Below, piece after piece: positions 10,775 to 19,890 of a stretch of DNA of 64,000 bases (position 1 is the stretch's first letter; each line of letters begins with the position of its first letter). The DNA is from Chrysaora quinquecirrha (taxonomy: Eukaryota; Cnidaria; Scyphozoa; Semaeostomeae; Pelagiidae): the NCBI GenBank assembly GCA_014526335.1, contig JACTAT010000012.1:1149318-1213317 (forward strand), written 5' to 3'. The notes below the pieces were generated by a model, which made no database searches, was not told where the DNA came from, and was given only the letters and a program-made list of their open reading frames with translations. Made by a program: the position numbers and the translations under genes.

Positions 10775-11125
10775 TTAACTTACAGGCATGTTTCTTTCTC
10801 TTTGGCTGCCAATTTCTTGTCTTATAATTCGCCTCAGCTCGGCAATCGGAATTGTGACAGCTTCCTCTTGTATTGATGCATTGACTGACTGAACATCGAC
10901 ATTATCAGCGGTACTTGGCCCTGCCACAGGCTCTGATGCCATTCCCATTGGGGCAAAAAGTCTCAGAAGACGCTCAGCCAATACTTGTTTCGTTCCTGTT
11001 CTTTCGAGGCCGTATTGCCCACAAGATGCTTTAAGTTGTTCTTTTGTCAGGTTGAACCAGTCAGCCATCGAGCGAGATTGGTCACGAACGGGATTCGTAG
11101 GATAAGGGTGATTTCCAGCCATCAT
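10775..11125 (-). CDS. DIRS-B gag N-terminus with SAP domain
   Basis: 116-residue minus-strand frame beginning MMAGNHPYP. Residues about 27-62 form a SAP helix-turn-helix (LTKEQLKASCGQYGL, GTKQVLAERLLRLF), followed by an acidic linker and an arginine-rich helix (ELRRIIRQEIGSQRER). SAP domains bind AT-rich or scaffold DNA. In this setting they form the first domain of a DIRS gag, probably aiding nuclear or chromatin targeting of the particle. A related SAP fragment lies at 39534-39746. The frame stops just before the next gag piece, so the protein is truncated. Confidence 0.65.
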   Translation of the reverse strand: MMAGNHPYPTNPVRDQSRSMADWFNLTKEQLKASCGQYGLERTGTKQVLAERLLRLFAPMGMASEPVAGPSTADNVDVQSVNASIQEEAVTIPIAELRRIIRQEIGSQRERNMPVS

Positions 11126-11575
11126 AAATTGGAGAAAAATTGATTGAAATTCGACTTAAATTGAGAGTACACGTCTTGCTTTCAGAACGATTCTACGTTT
11201 GAATGACGATGAATGCGGAAAGATCGCTGACTTCTAATTAGGGTCCTCAACGTTATCCACATTTGCACATGCGTAAATGCGTCAAATAACAATATTCAGA
11301 CCAACTTCTATTTATAAGTACCAATAATAATAAGATTAACAGCTGGACAACACCAGACTATTGATTATATTAGGCCACTTTCCGATGAAAATTTTTGCAG
11401 TCATATCTGAGGTTGTGAGGTTGTACGGAACTTGACCTCCTCGCATCTCATGCTGCCTCTATCGTCGCTGCACTTCCTTGATGATTTGCTTTGCGCACAT
11501 GCTGTAACTTCCATCTTTAGTATTCTTGACTGTTCCTATCCTTTTGTGATCATGCAACATAACTTTTGCAGATAA
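11126..11575. other. spacer between DIRS B and LINE
   Basis: Probably contains the DIRS-B 5' end. No terminal repeat or gene could be defined. Confidence 0.3.
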
Positions 11576-12900
11576 TTGACAGAATATCAGCTTTATACGT
11601 ATCTTAGTGTTAATCATCTGCTCTTCTCCGGGCAGTCTGGGTTTCGACAGTTTCACTCTGTATTGACTAGCTTATTAAAATGCAGTAATGACTGGTATAT
11701 TAATTTAGACAAAGGGCAGTATACTTCAGTAACTTTTATTGACCTCAAAAAGGCCTTTGACACTGTTGACCATCAATTACTGTTGCAAGAATTAAGAGTA
11801 TATGGCCTCGCTGGTAAAGAGATCAACTGGTTTCAATCTTATCTAGTAAATCGCAAACAATGCTGTAAGGTGAACGGGTATATATCTAAACTAGAGAGCA
11901 TTAATTTTGGGGTTCCTCAAGGGTCCTGTTTAGGTCCCCTACTGTTCCTGATTTATATTAACGATTTACCCCTGGCACTTGACTCCTCAAAGGTTACTAT
12001 GTACGCAGATGATACAAGCATTTCATACTCCTCGAAATCTATTTCCTCGATCAACAACGCTGTCAATAAAGACCTAAAGTGTCTCAAGACATGGCTAGAG
12101 GAGAACAAGTTATCCCTTAACGTTGCAAAAACACAAAGTATCTTGATTGGTAGCCAGTATAAAATACGAGCGCTTGAGCAACCTGACACTCAAAAACCAT
12201 CCTTCCACATTGGAGAGGAAGCAATATCTATCATAACCAGTACAAAATATTTGGGTGTTCAGGTTGATCAATTTCTTAAATGGGATGAACACTTGGCATC
12301 CGTTACAAAAAAGGTTTCCCCGCGGTTTAGGAATGCTTCGTTATGCTAAAAGGTACCTCCCCTTTAGAAACTGTACAAGCGATGTACAAAAGCCTTGTTG
12401 AGCCACACTTTAGATACTGCTGTCCGGTCTGGGGATCTGTAGGAATGACTGCTCTGCAGAAGCTACAGAAATTACAAAACCGGGCCGCTAGAATAGTTAC
12501 AAACAGTCCTTATGATGCTCATTCCGAACCTTTAATACAAAAACTTGGATGGCTTACCATTAAGCAGCTAATAGAGTCAGAAACTGCTAAGGTTGTTTTC
12601 AAGGCTCTCAACAATGAGGCTCCTGATTACCTGAAAGGACTATTTCATAGGCTGTCTGACACTCAGTGCAGGGTGTTACGTAATTCCAAGACTGATCTAC
12701 ATATTCCTCTGTTTAAAACGTCTTCAGGACAGAAAAGTTTTGAATTTAGAGGAGCGCGTACTTGGAACAACCTTAGCAATGAGGCAAAAAAAGCAAATTC
12801 ACTTTTGGCTTTTAAGTCAAAATTATAAAATACGTCTCTACGATGATGCCACCATGGCAGCAAGTATTCACTTTCCGTTGCAATTTCAAACTGTTTTACT
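11576..12900 (+). pseudogene. CR1-like LINE reverse transcriptase, 5'-truncated
   Basis: Plus strand. Frame 11576-12349 gives QSGFRQFHSVLTSLL, TFIDLKKAFDTVDHQLL (motif A Asp), GVPQGSCLGPLLFLIYIND (motif B) and VTMYADDTSISY (YADD active site near 12002-12013), TKYLGVQVDQFLKW. A frameshift near 12330-12343 moves to 12343-12828 with the C-terminal thumb (VEPHFRYCCPVWG, LQKLQNRAARIVTN, SFEFRGARTWNNLS). Endonuclease and N-terminal RT are missing, as expected of an incomplete target-primed copy. Clade by these motifs: CR1/L2/jockey group. Confidence 0.85.
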
Positions 12901-13905
12901 TTGAAGTATTTTATTAGAAGTATTTATTTTTTTGTTTAGAAGTAATATTAGAAGTATTTTAATGGATGTATAAATATACTTATGTAAATCTAATCATTAT
13001 ATGTTATAAATAGCTAGGTTTATAAACAGGGCAGTTTGTAAACCAATTTTCACAAAATTGTTAACTTTATCCCCAAAATAATAACAATGGGTCACGTGAC
13101 ATTGCCTTATATGGAAAGCGATCATGCCAAAACCACATATAAGTGCCTATTTTTACCATTAAATCTTATCAGAATTGACTGATTCTTTGCAAGGTAATAG
13201 AAAATAGTTACTAGCTACAAAATGTAAAGAAATTTCCCGATTTCTATTGATATTAAGGAAGGTCGATTTTTGACCGACGTCGATAGCATGTTTTGATTAT
13301 GATGTCACAATGACGTCATAATAGAAGTGGGAGACGCCAAATTTACCAACATTACTCCTAATACATTGGTCAATGCCTGTGCCAAGTTTGATTGCTCTAG
13401 CTCTACTGGACAGCAATTTATGGAGGGGGTGGAAACCACCCCCGGCTGTGGTAGATCAAAAAAAGCCCGGTAGGATTAGGGTTAAGACACTTGTTTCAGA
13501 CGAGAAGTGAACAGACCTTCCGAAGCTATAATGTGTCACCAGCACCACGTAAAAATCCTTGTTCAGAAGATCCTTTACCACTGTTACGGTTCTTTGTCCT
13601 AACCAGCTTTTTCAGAGGACTGTATCTTTCTAGGGCTTTCTAATTCTCAATTCTTCCTTACTATCTCAGATTCTCGGTCATCTACGATCACAATTCACAG
13701 TTCTATAATTCCACGATTCTACCATTCAAGTTAAAAAAACTCTCCCCTGTGCCTCCTCGTTTCTTCCGCTCAACGTCTTTTCTTTCTAACAATGGATTCT
13801 TTCGCAATAAATATAATACGTGCAGCGAAGCATATTAAAATAAAATTAATGCATCTGTCAATCAAGACAAAGTCCGTGACAACCACAAATAAGTCCCTTT
13901 ATTGG
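12901..13905. other. no gene seen
   Basis: AT-rich LINE tail region then unique-looking sequence. It contains an imperfect palindromic CRE-like patch (TGATGTCACAATGACGTCAT near 13300) but no exon with convincing splice sites. Confidence 0.4.
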
Positions 13906-13959
13906 TCAAAACAATAAAAAGTCTGGACAAGAATATGCGAGGGTTTTGAGAAGAATGTT

Positions 13960-14112
13960 TTCTTCGGGAGAGATGGCATCCTTCGGTACTTCAAAACTTT
14001 TGGCAACTTTTCTCAATGACATTTCTTTAATTTTCACTGATTCCACAGTAATTTTCATGCTCTCTTCACTCCAGTTTGCTCTTGAAGTTTTGCTTTGATA
14101 ATTTCGGACCAC
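13960..14112 (-). CDS. Psq-type helix-turn-helix exon
   Basis: Exon opening after the acceptor TTATTTCAG (exon from 14112). It encodes VVRNYQSKTSRANWSEES, MKITVESVKIKEMSLRKVAKSFEVPKDAI. The W-S-E-E-x-M, then A/S-x-x-x-V and M-S-L-R-K-V-A-K-x-F-x-V-P-K pattern is the Psq/pogo-type HTH, a DNA-binding domain of Pipsqueak-like regulators and of Tc1/pogo transposases. The residues after VPKDAI diverge from the usual RRL tail and the frame closes at 13906, so the 3' splice or end is unclear. It joins in phase 0 to the exon at 14333-14438. Confidence 0.55.
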
Positions 14113-14332
14113 CTGAAATAATCATTTTGAAACATATTGAAATTACCAAAAGAAATGTAAAATGACCCAAAGAAGGGGTATTTCAAGCAAGGGAGATACC
14201 TAGTGTAAAAGATGAACTTTTTAAATGCGGGCTGTAATCTCTGGATGACTTTTGATTTCTTTGTTCAAATGCTTATAATGTAGCCCCACTATCGAAATAA
14301 TATGGATAAAGATAATTTTTATATAACTTAAC

Positions 14333-14438
14333 CCGTTTAGAAGCAGGAGCCAACATTCCGATAGGCACTTGAAGTCTGAATGGAACTTTAGGCCTACTAT
14401 TTTGGGTAGGTCGTTTTGTCGCATCTTGTCCCATCTTC
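14333..14438 (-). CDS. Upstream exon of the Psq-type gene
   Basis: 106-nt candidate exon between a pyrimidine-rich acceptor (CTCTTTCTAATGTGAG) and donor GTTAAG. It reads KMGQDATKRPTQNSRP and VPFRLQVPIGMLAPASKR, a basic, proline-containing segment with no known domain. It ends exactly at a codon boundary, and the Psq exon starts in phase 0 220 nt downstream, supporting splicing of the two. The start of the gene was not found. Confidence 0.4.
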
Positions 14439-14716
14439 CTCACATTAGAAAGAGAGTTGAAAATTATACAATAGAATTTTAATACGTCAACCTTTTCCAA
14501 GTTACGGGAAATAATTAACAGATAGAAAAAGTTAAAACCCGCTTACCTTCCATTATTTGCCTAAACGACTCAAAAATACGTAGTGTTTCCGCCAATCACA
14601 CCTCCCAAAGCCTCCTCTAAACCTTAACCTAACGAACAAATCCAAACCCCTAGGGAGGAGAAGGAAGTGGGGAAGAACGAAAGAGAAGGAAAAATAAGGA
14701 AAGGAAAGAGTTAGCA
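14439..14716. other. spacer
   Basis: Purine-rich stretch near 14650-14710 leading into the minisatellite. No gene seen. Confidence 0.3.
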
Positions 14717-15165
14717 AAAGGAGGACTGCCAGGCTCACGCGGTAACCTGGAAAGCATTGTACCAGATCATGCCAGAAGGCACGAATTAGTCACGCGGTGA
14801 CTATGTTACCGAAAGAGAACTGCCAAGCTCACGCGGTGATACTTGGAATGCATTTTACTAGATCATGCCAGAAGGCACGAATTAGTCACGCGGTGACTAT
14901 GTTACCAAAAGAGAACTGCCAAGCTCACGCGGTGATACTGGGAATGTATTTTACCAGATCATGCCAGAAGGTACTTGTTAGTCACGCGGTGACCATCTTA
15001 CCAAAAGGGAACTGCCAGGCTAACGCGGTGATACCTGGAATGCATTGTACCAGATCATGCCAAAAAGGTACTTGTTAGTCACGCGGTGACCATGTTACAA
15101 AATGAGAACCGCCAGGCTCACGCGGTAATACCTGGAAAGCACTTAATCGGATCATGCCAAACGGA
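14717..15165. repeat. 96-bp minisatellite, about 4.5 copies
   Basis: The marker AGATCATGCC recurs at 14764, 14860, 14956, 15052 and (as GGATCATGCC) 15149, a 96/96/96/97-bp period. Each unit carries two CACGCGGT boxes. One lies in the near-palindrome GTCACGCGGTGAC and the other sits between CCAGGCT/CCAAGCT and a TGG arm that can pair. The + strand happens to be open through the array, but the peptide is just the repeat translated. Confidence 0.9.
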
Positions 15166-15340
15166 CAATGACCGTCAAGCTTGCGCCGCAAGGATATAAC
15201 AAAGAAAATGGACAAAGCGAACAAAACAACAAGATAAAAATCAATCTGCCCTTAGCGAACAAGAACAAAACTCGAACTTTTTTTTAGATACATTTATTCA
15301 TTATATGGCCAGCCTGCTGCATTGATGCTACTAATGAGAT
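15166..15340. other. spacer
   Basis: Between the minisatellite and the 3' end of DIRS C. No gene. Confidence 0.3.
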
Positions 15341-15632
15341 CTAAGGGGGGCTGACAGCTGCCAGCATTTGGGAAGCAGAGATAAGACGCAACTGTGGGGG
15401 TTTTATGTAGACCTGATAAGCCTCACTGGACCATCGACCTAAGGCTTTGATGAGGTATTCAGGAAAACCCAATGCTGCAGCTGTTGTGGCGGCTCCCACG
15501 CGGAAACTATGGAGGGTTTATCTACCCCGTAGGCCTGAAGCTGCTAGGACAGCTTGAAGTTTGGTATTAAGCCTTACCTTAGTGAGAGGAGGACCACCCG
15601 AAAAGGAGAAAAGGTGACCTGGAACATTCCCT
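15341..15632 (-). pseudogene. DIRS-C recombinase catalytic C-terminus
   Basis: Minus-strand continuation in another frame: NVPGHLFSFSGGPPLT, then after an in-frame TAA (15520-15518) LHSFRVGAATTAAALG (catalytic H-x-x-R), EYLIKALGRWSSEAYQVYI (catalytic Tyr), closing AAVSPP at a TAG at 15343-15341. All late catalytic residues of the YR are present, but the frame shift after LMSYLPP and the nonsense codon disable it. Confidence 0.8.
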
Positions 15633-16475
15633 TTAAGGTGGGAGGTAGGACATTAAAGCCGCCACTGGGCAAAGTGGGGAGTCGGCCCTAGCCAAGATGA
15701 TGGTTGCTCCTATCCCAAATTGGTCAGTTTTAGATTGGCTTAACCTAATAGATACAGAGTTGGGGACAGGATGGACAATACTAGCGATGGACAAGGGGAC
15801 CTCCGAGGAAAAGACCACCCCTTGGGCTGTAAACTCAGAAGTGCGAAGGAAGCCAAAAAATGCGGTACAGCAGGCTGCCCAAAACATAACATCATCATAA
15901 TTAGTAAAATTTAATTGAAACTTTATTGTTTGCAAAGTCAGAGCTGTGATAGGCAGTTTGTCCGGAACTTTAGCAACCTTAGGACAGCGTCGTAAGCCTC
16001 TGACCACCAACGGAATACGGAGACAGTCTGACAGTGGGTCTTTAAATCCTTGTTGAATATGCAGGGCCCGGATGGCCGCGAGATAAACTTTCAAAGATGA
16101 TGCCTGACATGATTTGCTAGCAAAGGCAATAAAACGGAGAAGGGTTAGTTCCGAAGCTGGTAGTGGAGATCCATTAGGGTGAATTAAATTATGAATGCTA
16201 CAAAAAGACTCGAACTTGTTCTGAACAGAGGAATACGTGCGTCTTGTATTGGCTGACCAAGAATCCTCCAAAAGTGACCGCCACTGGCCATCTAAGGCGG
16301 TGCAATCAGACGATGTAGCATTGTGTTGGGCACTGTCAAGTGCTGCAAATTCCTGGAATTTCAAACGAGATAACAAATTAGCTTGTGTATTTCGAGCACC
16401 AGGGATATGAACAGCAGCAAAGGTAAAGGAATGAGGAATAGCGTGTATTGATAGCTCGCGGAGCAGGAAGGACAA
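15633..16475 (-). pseudogene. DIRS-C tyrosine recombinase, N-terminal and core
   Basis: 280-residue frame. Residues 1-45 are the RNase H tail (FTFAAVHIPGARNTQANLLSR), then TRRTYSSVQNKFESFC, GSPLPASELTLLRFIAFA, SLKVYLAAIRALHIQQG and GLRRCPKVAKVPDKLPIT. The catalytic domain follows with WAACCTAFFGFLRTSEF (Arg I in GFLR) and SQSKTDQFGIGATI (Lys region), ending at CPVAALMSYLPP. YRs integrate circular DIRS cDNA by site-specific recombination without target duplication. Confidence 0.85.
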
Positions 16476-16479
16476 GTGA

Positions 16480-16735
16480 GAGTCCTTCCACAGTTTAGGC
16501 AGGCCACGACTGCCATATTATCACATTTGAACAAGATACGATGCCGAGCCCAGTCATCACCCCAAATATGAGCTGCCAGTACGATCGGAATGAATTCCTT
16601 GACTGCAATGTTGAGGTAGTCTGCTGATTTTGGCCACGCTTGGGCAAACCAAACATTACCGTTGATGCCCGCAAAGCCTAGGCTTCCTGCTGCATCTGAT
16701 GAAATTGAGATACATTGCTTGGCTTGAAGCTGCAG
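16480..16735 (-). pseudogene. DIRS-C RNase H fragment
   Basis: Minus strand: CISISSDAAGSLGFAG (catalytic Asp), AVKEFIPIVLAAHIWG (Glu helix), ILFKCDNMAVVACLNCG (Asp). The frame shifts before the histidine region, which lies in the ORF below. Confidence 0.75.
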
Positions 16736-16736
16736 A

Positions 16737-16939
16737 TGCTATAGGTGCAGGGCCAGAAGATGTTGTTCGCACAGATGTAACATTATCCCGATCCGTGATC
16801 AACCCAGACAGACGATTTATGGCTGCATACAAGCCGTCAAAATTCTGCATCACTTCACGGCGACTTATATGGTCAGTATAACGTCCTCTGTGATGACCTC
16901 TCTTCGTGTCTTCTGTAATTTTGTCTGTTCTGCCTTCCT
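16737..16939 (-). CDS. Exon 3 of small spliced gene, truncated by DIRS C
   Basis: After a strong acceptor (TTTATATTTTTATAG) the frame reads EEGRTDKITEDTKRG, HHRGRYTDHISRREV, MQNFDGLYAAINRLSGL, ITDRDNVTSVRTTSS. One base from exon 2 plus two here give a Glu codon, so phases match. No known domain. The MQNFDGLYAAINRL part looks helical. The frame then runs into DIRS-C DNA about 16735, so the true end of this gene is lost or the transcript is chimeric. Confidence 0.5.
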
Positions 16940-17096
16940 CTATAAAAATATAAATCAGAAAAGAGTATGGATTAATAATTTCCATAGGAAAGGTCAAGTA
17001 TCTTTAAAAGATCATAGTCATTAACATATTAAGCCATAGAAAGATTTACTCCTAGCTTCGATTAAGCTGATTTTTTACTTCTGAAGAAAAATTTAC

Positions 17097-17294
17097 CATT
17101 CATTGATGTATTAGGAACAGAATTCGAAATGTCTAAAAGCTCTACATCAGATTCGCTTATTAACACTTGGTACGGGTCACTCGCTTCAACAAAGCTGTTC
17201 AGTTCATTTGTACTTCCAGGTACGGGCACAAGTTCCACATCATCAGACAGCATCTGCACGAAAGACTTGCAGGGCGGGAGCTGTAATCCTTCAT
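17097..17294 (-). CDS. Exon 2 of small spliced gene
   Basis: 198-nt exon between acceptor TTTGACAG and donor GTAAAT. It encodes EGLQLPPCKSFVQMLS, DDVELVPVPGSTNEL, an acidic segment with repeated short hydrophobic-acidic motifs (YQVLISESDVELLDIS). It enters with two bases of a codon and leaves with one, matching exons 1 and 3. The acidic, low-complexity character suggests a disordered nuclear or regulatory segment, but function is unknown. Confidence 0.5.
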
Positions 17295-17634
17295 CTGTCA
17301 AATTTCAAATAAAATTTTTTATGACTAAGATGTAAGAAACAACAAAGAGAAAATATTTAGCATATAAATAATTTATCATTCATAAGCTTTATAAAATAGA
17401 GTTTTTCGTTTTATTGAAACCGATTTTTGACAAACTTAACTTAAAAAAAGTATTAGCTATTCCCGATTAAATTCTTGCCAAAGTCATACTAGAGCCAAGC
17501 ATGAAGCTGCAACCCTTATCGTTGATATTCATATAATATTCAGCATAAATTCTTAATATACTTTTTACTTTGATAGAATTAAGCTAAAAGGCCTAAAAAG
17601 CAACAAATAAATTTTTCAAATCAAGATAACTTAC

Positions 17635-17644
17635 TGTAAGCCAT
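17635..17644 (-). CDS. Exon 1 (start codon) of small spliced gene
   Basis: ATG GCT TAC A followed by the near-consensus donor GTAAGT. The leftover A joins the AT that opens exon 2 (Asn). A TATA-like TTTATATA lies about 30-35 nt upstream on the minus strand. Three-exon phasing (10, 198, at least 203 nt) is the main evidence that this is a real gene. Confidence 0.45.
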
Positions 17645-17671
17645 TATTCTTCTCTGTTTCGTGTATATAAA

Positions 17672-17679
17672 CACTGAAT
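17672..17679 (-). promoter_or_regulatory. TATA-like box upstream of small spliced gene
   Basis: TTTATATA-type octamer (minus strand, inside GTGTTTATATACACG) just 5' of the candidate start codon. Weak evidence on its own. Confidence 0.25.
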
Positions 17680-17819
17680 ACTTCCAAGTAGCGTGCTGAC
17701 GTTCCTACTTTGCGTAGCTTATAACAAGTTTCCGCTCTTATTCTCCTCCGCAACGAACGATTCACCCGTTTTTTGGTACGCTGATTCCAATGGAATTATT
17801 TTCGAGACGCGCTTTTGCC

Positions 17820-18197
17820 TCAGTTTCGGCGCAGCGCGATGCCACTATTTTTGCTACTTGATCGAATAGCGACTAAGCGATCTAATAGCGATCTTGCTAG
17901 GACGGTTTCTTCTTTTCCCAATTCACTCTCTGTTATCTGTTCGGTGTTATCATTAGCATCATCATTTTCTTTATCTTCTCTTATGAAAAGAGAAGGAAGA
18001 CCGGTGGAGGTGTTCTTGCTGAATACTGTTCCGTCCTCCATTAGACTGATGAGGGCGTCTTCTCCATCGCCAAGGTTTAGGCCAAAGTGTCTGGAAGCAA
18101 ACGCCAATATGTTTTCACGATGAGGCCGCTTTCTCTGGACAGATCTAATTTCTTCTATGCTTTTCAGTATCAGAGAATTATTTATACAGTGCGCCAT
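17820..18197 (-). CDS. Winged-helix (SAMD1/KAT6-like) N-terminal ORF
   Basis: 125-residue minus-strand ORF beginning MAHCINNSLILKSIEEIR. Residues 8-70 (ILKSIEEIRSVQRKRP, ENILAFASRHFGL, ALISLMEDGTVFSK, LPSLF) fit the small winged-helix fold at the N-terminus of SAMD1 and KAT6 proteins: I-x-x-I-x-x-[IL]-x-x-x-[KR]-x-R-P, a variable helix, then L-x-x-[LM]-x-x-x-G-x-V. In those proteins the domain binds unmethylated CpG DNA. Residues 71-125 are acidic then basic with no SAM domain. The ORF end at 17820 may be an unspliced intron read-through; donors in the last 60 nt are weak. No TE motif is nearby in this frame. Confidence 0.5.
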   Translation of the reverse strand: MAHCINNSLILKSIEEIRSVQRKRPHRENILAFASRHFGLNLGDGEDALISLMEDGTVFSKNTSTGLPSLFIREDKENDDANDNTEQITESELGKEETVLARSLLDRLVAIRSSSKNSGIALRRN

Positions 18198-18361
18198 TAA
18201 TCTGGAATATATGCAGTGCGATAATATCTAAACAGCAGCTCTAAAAAAGCTCACAGAAAAAAGCTCCTCTTGATTAGATGTTCTTGATTAGATTCACACA
18301 CATGCATCAGTGCTTAGGCCTATCTAGACATTGAATGAAAATGTTCAGACAACTTACCGTG

Positions 18362-18429
18362 GCGATTGCAATAGCCCCTGCCATTTTCATTACATTTTGG
18401 TTGTCAAATTGAGCTTGTTCTCCGCCTGT
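18362..18429 (-). CDS. Candidate 68-nt internal exon
   Basis: Bounded by acceptor CTTTAACAG and consensus donor GTAAGT. The only open frame reads GEQAQFDNQNVMKMAGAIAIAT. Splice sites are good, but its phase does not fit the neighbouring winged-helix ORF, so parent gene unknown. Confidence 0.3.
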
Positions 18430-18520
18430 TAAAGAAAAATGAAAGTTTACAGCAACAGGGTAGGCCATCAAGTCAAGCAGAAGGTATACTAGCTACTAGG
18501 TATTAAAAAGGTCTAGGCCT

Positions 18521-18552
18521 AGAGAAGGCCTACCTATACCTAGGCCTTCTCT
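18521..18552. repeat. 12-bp perfect inverted repeat
   Basis: AGAGAAGGCCTA and TAGGCCTTCTCT separated by 8 nt. It could fold as a hairpin and lies between candidate exons. Confidence 0.8.
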
Positions 18553-18605
18553 GAAATCGGAAACGATAACTTATTTATACTTAAATTAACGCACCATTAA
18601 AAGCT

Positions 18606-18872
18606 TTAGATAACCATGATGAGTTCTTGGGGTTGATACCGACAGAGAACCATGTGTACATCTTGAAGCTGAGAGACCGTCGTCATCAGAGATATCGTCT
18701 TCCTCTGGCCCAAGACAGCAAGATCAGCGGGTGAAGGTGAATAGTGACTGAAATTTGATTCAGGAACCTCTGCCAGCTCGTCCATGAAGGTCCTATTTGA
18801 CCTTTCAACTGTATTGGATTCGAGATCATACCACTGACTGATAGCTGCCCTTAGCATTGTCCCAGTATTCAT
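18606..18872 (-). CDS. Candidate first exon, unknown protein
   Basis: Minus-strand frame from an ATG at about 18872: MNTGTMLRAAISQWYDLE, VERSNRTFMDELAEV, DLAVLGQRKTISLM, VSQLQDVHMVLCRYQ, closing at 18606. No domain recognised. Amino-acid composition is plausible for a real protein and a donor-like GTTATC follows ELIM. May belong with the 68-nt exon, but phases do not agree. Confidence 0.3.
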   Translation of the reverse strand: MNTGTMLRAAISQWYDLESNTVERSNRTFMDELAEVPESNFSHYSPSPADLAVLGQRKTISLMTTVSQLQDVHMVLCRYQPQELIMVI

Positions 18873-19065
18873 GATGAAGAATGAAGATCCAAGCAAAAAG
18901 ATAGTCGCTTCGCGGCCAGGGAAGTTGCAGGAATGTCGTGAAAAGAAAGACACAACCCGCAGGGCGCGACTTCAACGACAACTGCTTTTTACATTCGCAC
19001 CCTTCAGCCAATCAGAAGATGTAAAATTCGCGCGCACAGAATACAGGGGGCCAGAAAGTATTTAA

Positions 19066-19392
19066 TTTGTTTTTTTTTTTGCCGTGGCAATTTGTTGTTG
19101 TTGGCATCAATTACACAAATCAAAGTGTGTCACTGTGATTTGTGTAAAGTGTGTTGTGTGGATGATCTTCGATTTTCATATTTACTGATTTGTTTTTGGT
19201 TTGGTTTGAATATTGCGTGAAAAATACTTTCTCTTTTGTGTGGTTTGAAGGAGAATTATTGGCAATCAAAAGTTTCAATTGAGCATGATGTGTATAGTTT
19301 CAACAGGCAGTCTTTAGATTTTATTTAGATACTTAAGGTCGTATCGCTCTTTCCTTCAGGAATTGTTTACTTGGTTATATTGGTTGAAAGAA
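19066..19392. other. no gene seen
   Basis: T-rich run then TGTGTAAAGTGTGTTGTGT low complexity. No exon. Confidence 0.35.
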
Positions 19393-19543
19393 GACATTTC
19401 GTCATCTATTATTGCAGTGGTTAATTCTGCGCTTCGTTTCTGGTTGACAGTTAGTTAGTTCGACATTTCCCCAAAGTTCCCCAAAGTCAGTTCGACATTT
19501 CGTCATTCATTATTACAGTGGTTAATTCTGCGCTCCGTTTCTG
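19393..19543. repeat. Direct repeat, 49-50 bp, period about 101
   Basis: The block ACATTTCGTCAT ... TGGTTAATTCTGCGC ... CGTTTCTG occurs at 19393-19442 and 19495-19543 with a few substitutions. TTCCCCAAAG is itself doubled between them. Confidence 0.75.
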
Positions 19544-19549
19544 AGTCCG

Positions 19550-19890
19550 TTTTAGGGACTCATTATGGACGAGCATTTAAAGCAACCCTAAATGTCGCAG
19601 TTGGTGTTTTATCCCGAACGTTTGTGGGTAATTTAGTGACAATCCCTATTTAAGGACAGAAAAGGCTTTTTCCTGTAAGTTTGGGTTAATACATTTTAGG
19701 GACCAATTATTTCGGGACATCTTCTTTGCCTTTTTCTTTAGGGATGAATTATGGACAAGCATTCAAGGTATCTCAAAAGTCGAAGCTACTGCTTTATCCC
19801 GAAAGTTTTGGGACGATTTGTTGTTGTTTTGGGGATGATTTAGGGACGAAAAAAGGTATCGTCCCGAAAGTTTGTGGTTAATTTGTTTCA
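19550..19890. repeat. Degenerate repeats (GGGAC... / TTTATCCCGAA)
   Basis: Imperfect duplication: TTATGGAC(G/A)AGCATT at 19563 and 19749, TTTATCCCGAA at 19608 and 19792, and related GTCCCGAAAG at 19861. An old, short-range duplicated unit of roughly 185 bp. No coding. Confidence 0.55.

Larger units (their letters stand above)
7499..11125 (-). mobile_element. DIRS-like tyrosine-recombinase retroelement B (decayed)
   Basis: Reads on the minus strand in the order SAP-gag (11125-10023), reverse transcriptase (10022-9390), RNase H (about 9395-8847) and scraps of the YR recombinase (about 7980-7499). This is the canonical DIRS order. All parts are broken by frameshifts. The N-terminal RT lobe between the gag end and the VDIKSAFRICP-like block is deleted. 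Inverted or split terminal repeats were not found by eye, so boundaries are those of recognisable coding sequence. Confidence 0.75.
15341..16735 (-). mobile_element. DIRS-like retroelement C (RNase H + recombinase remnant)
   Basis: Minus strand: an RNase H piece (16735-16480) followed by a tyrosine recombinase (16475-15341). Gag and RT are absent, so the copy is truncated at its 5' side, where it abuts the third exon of an apparent host gene. Stop codons and frame changes make it non-functional. Confidence 0.75.

Noticed and set aside
14797..15078. 93-codon repetitive ORF
   Set aside because: The 96-bp minisatellite is a multiple of three and simply lacks stops in one frame; no start context or other evidence of a gene.
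16699..16881. Plus-strand ORF opposite exon 3
   Set aside because: Antisense shadow of the minus-strand exon and DIRS-C RNase H.
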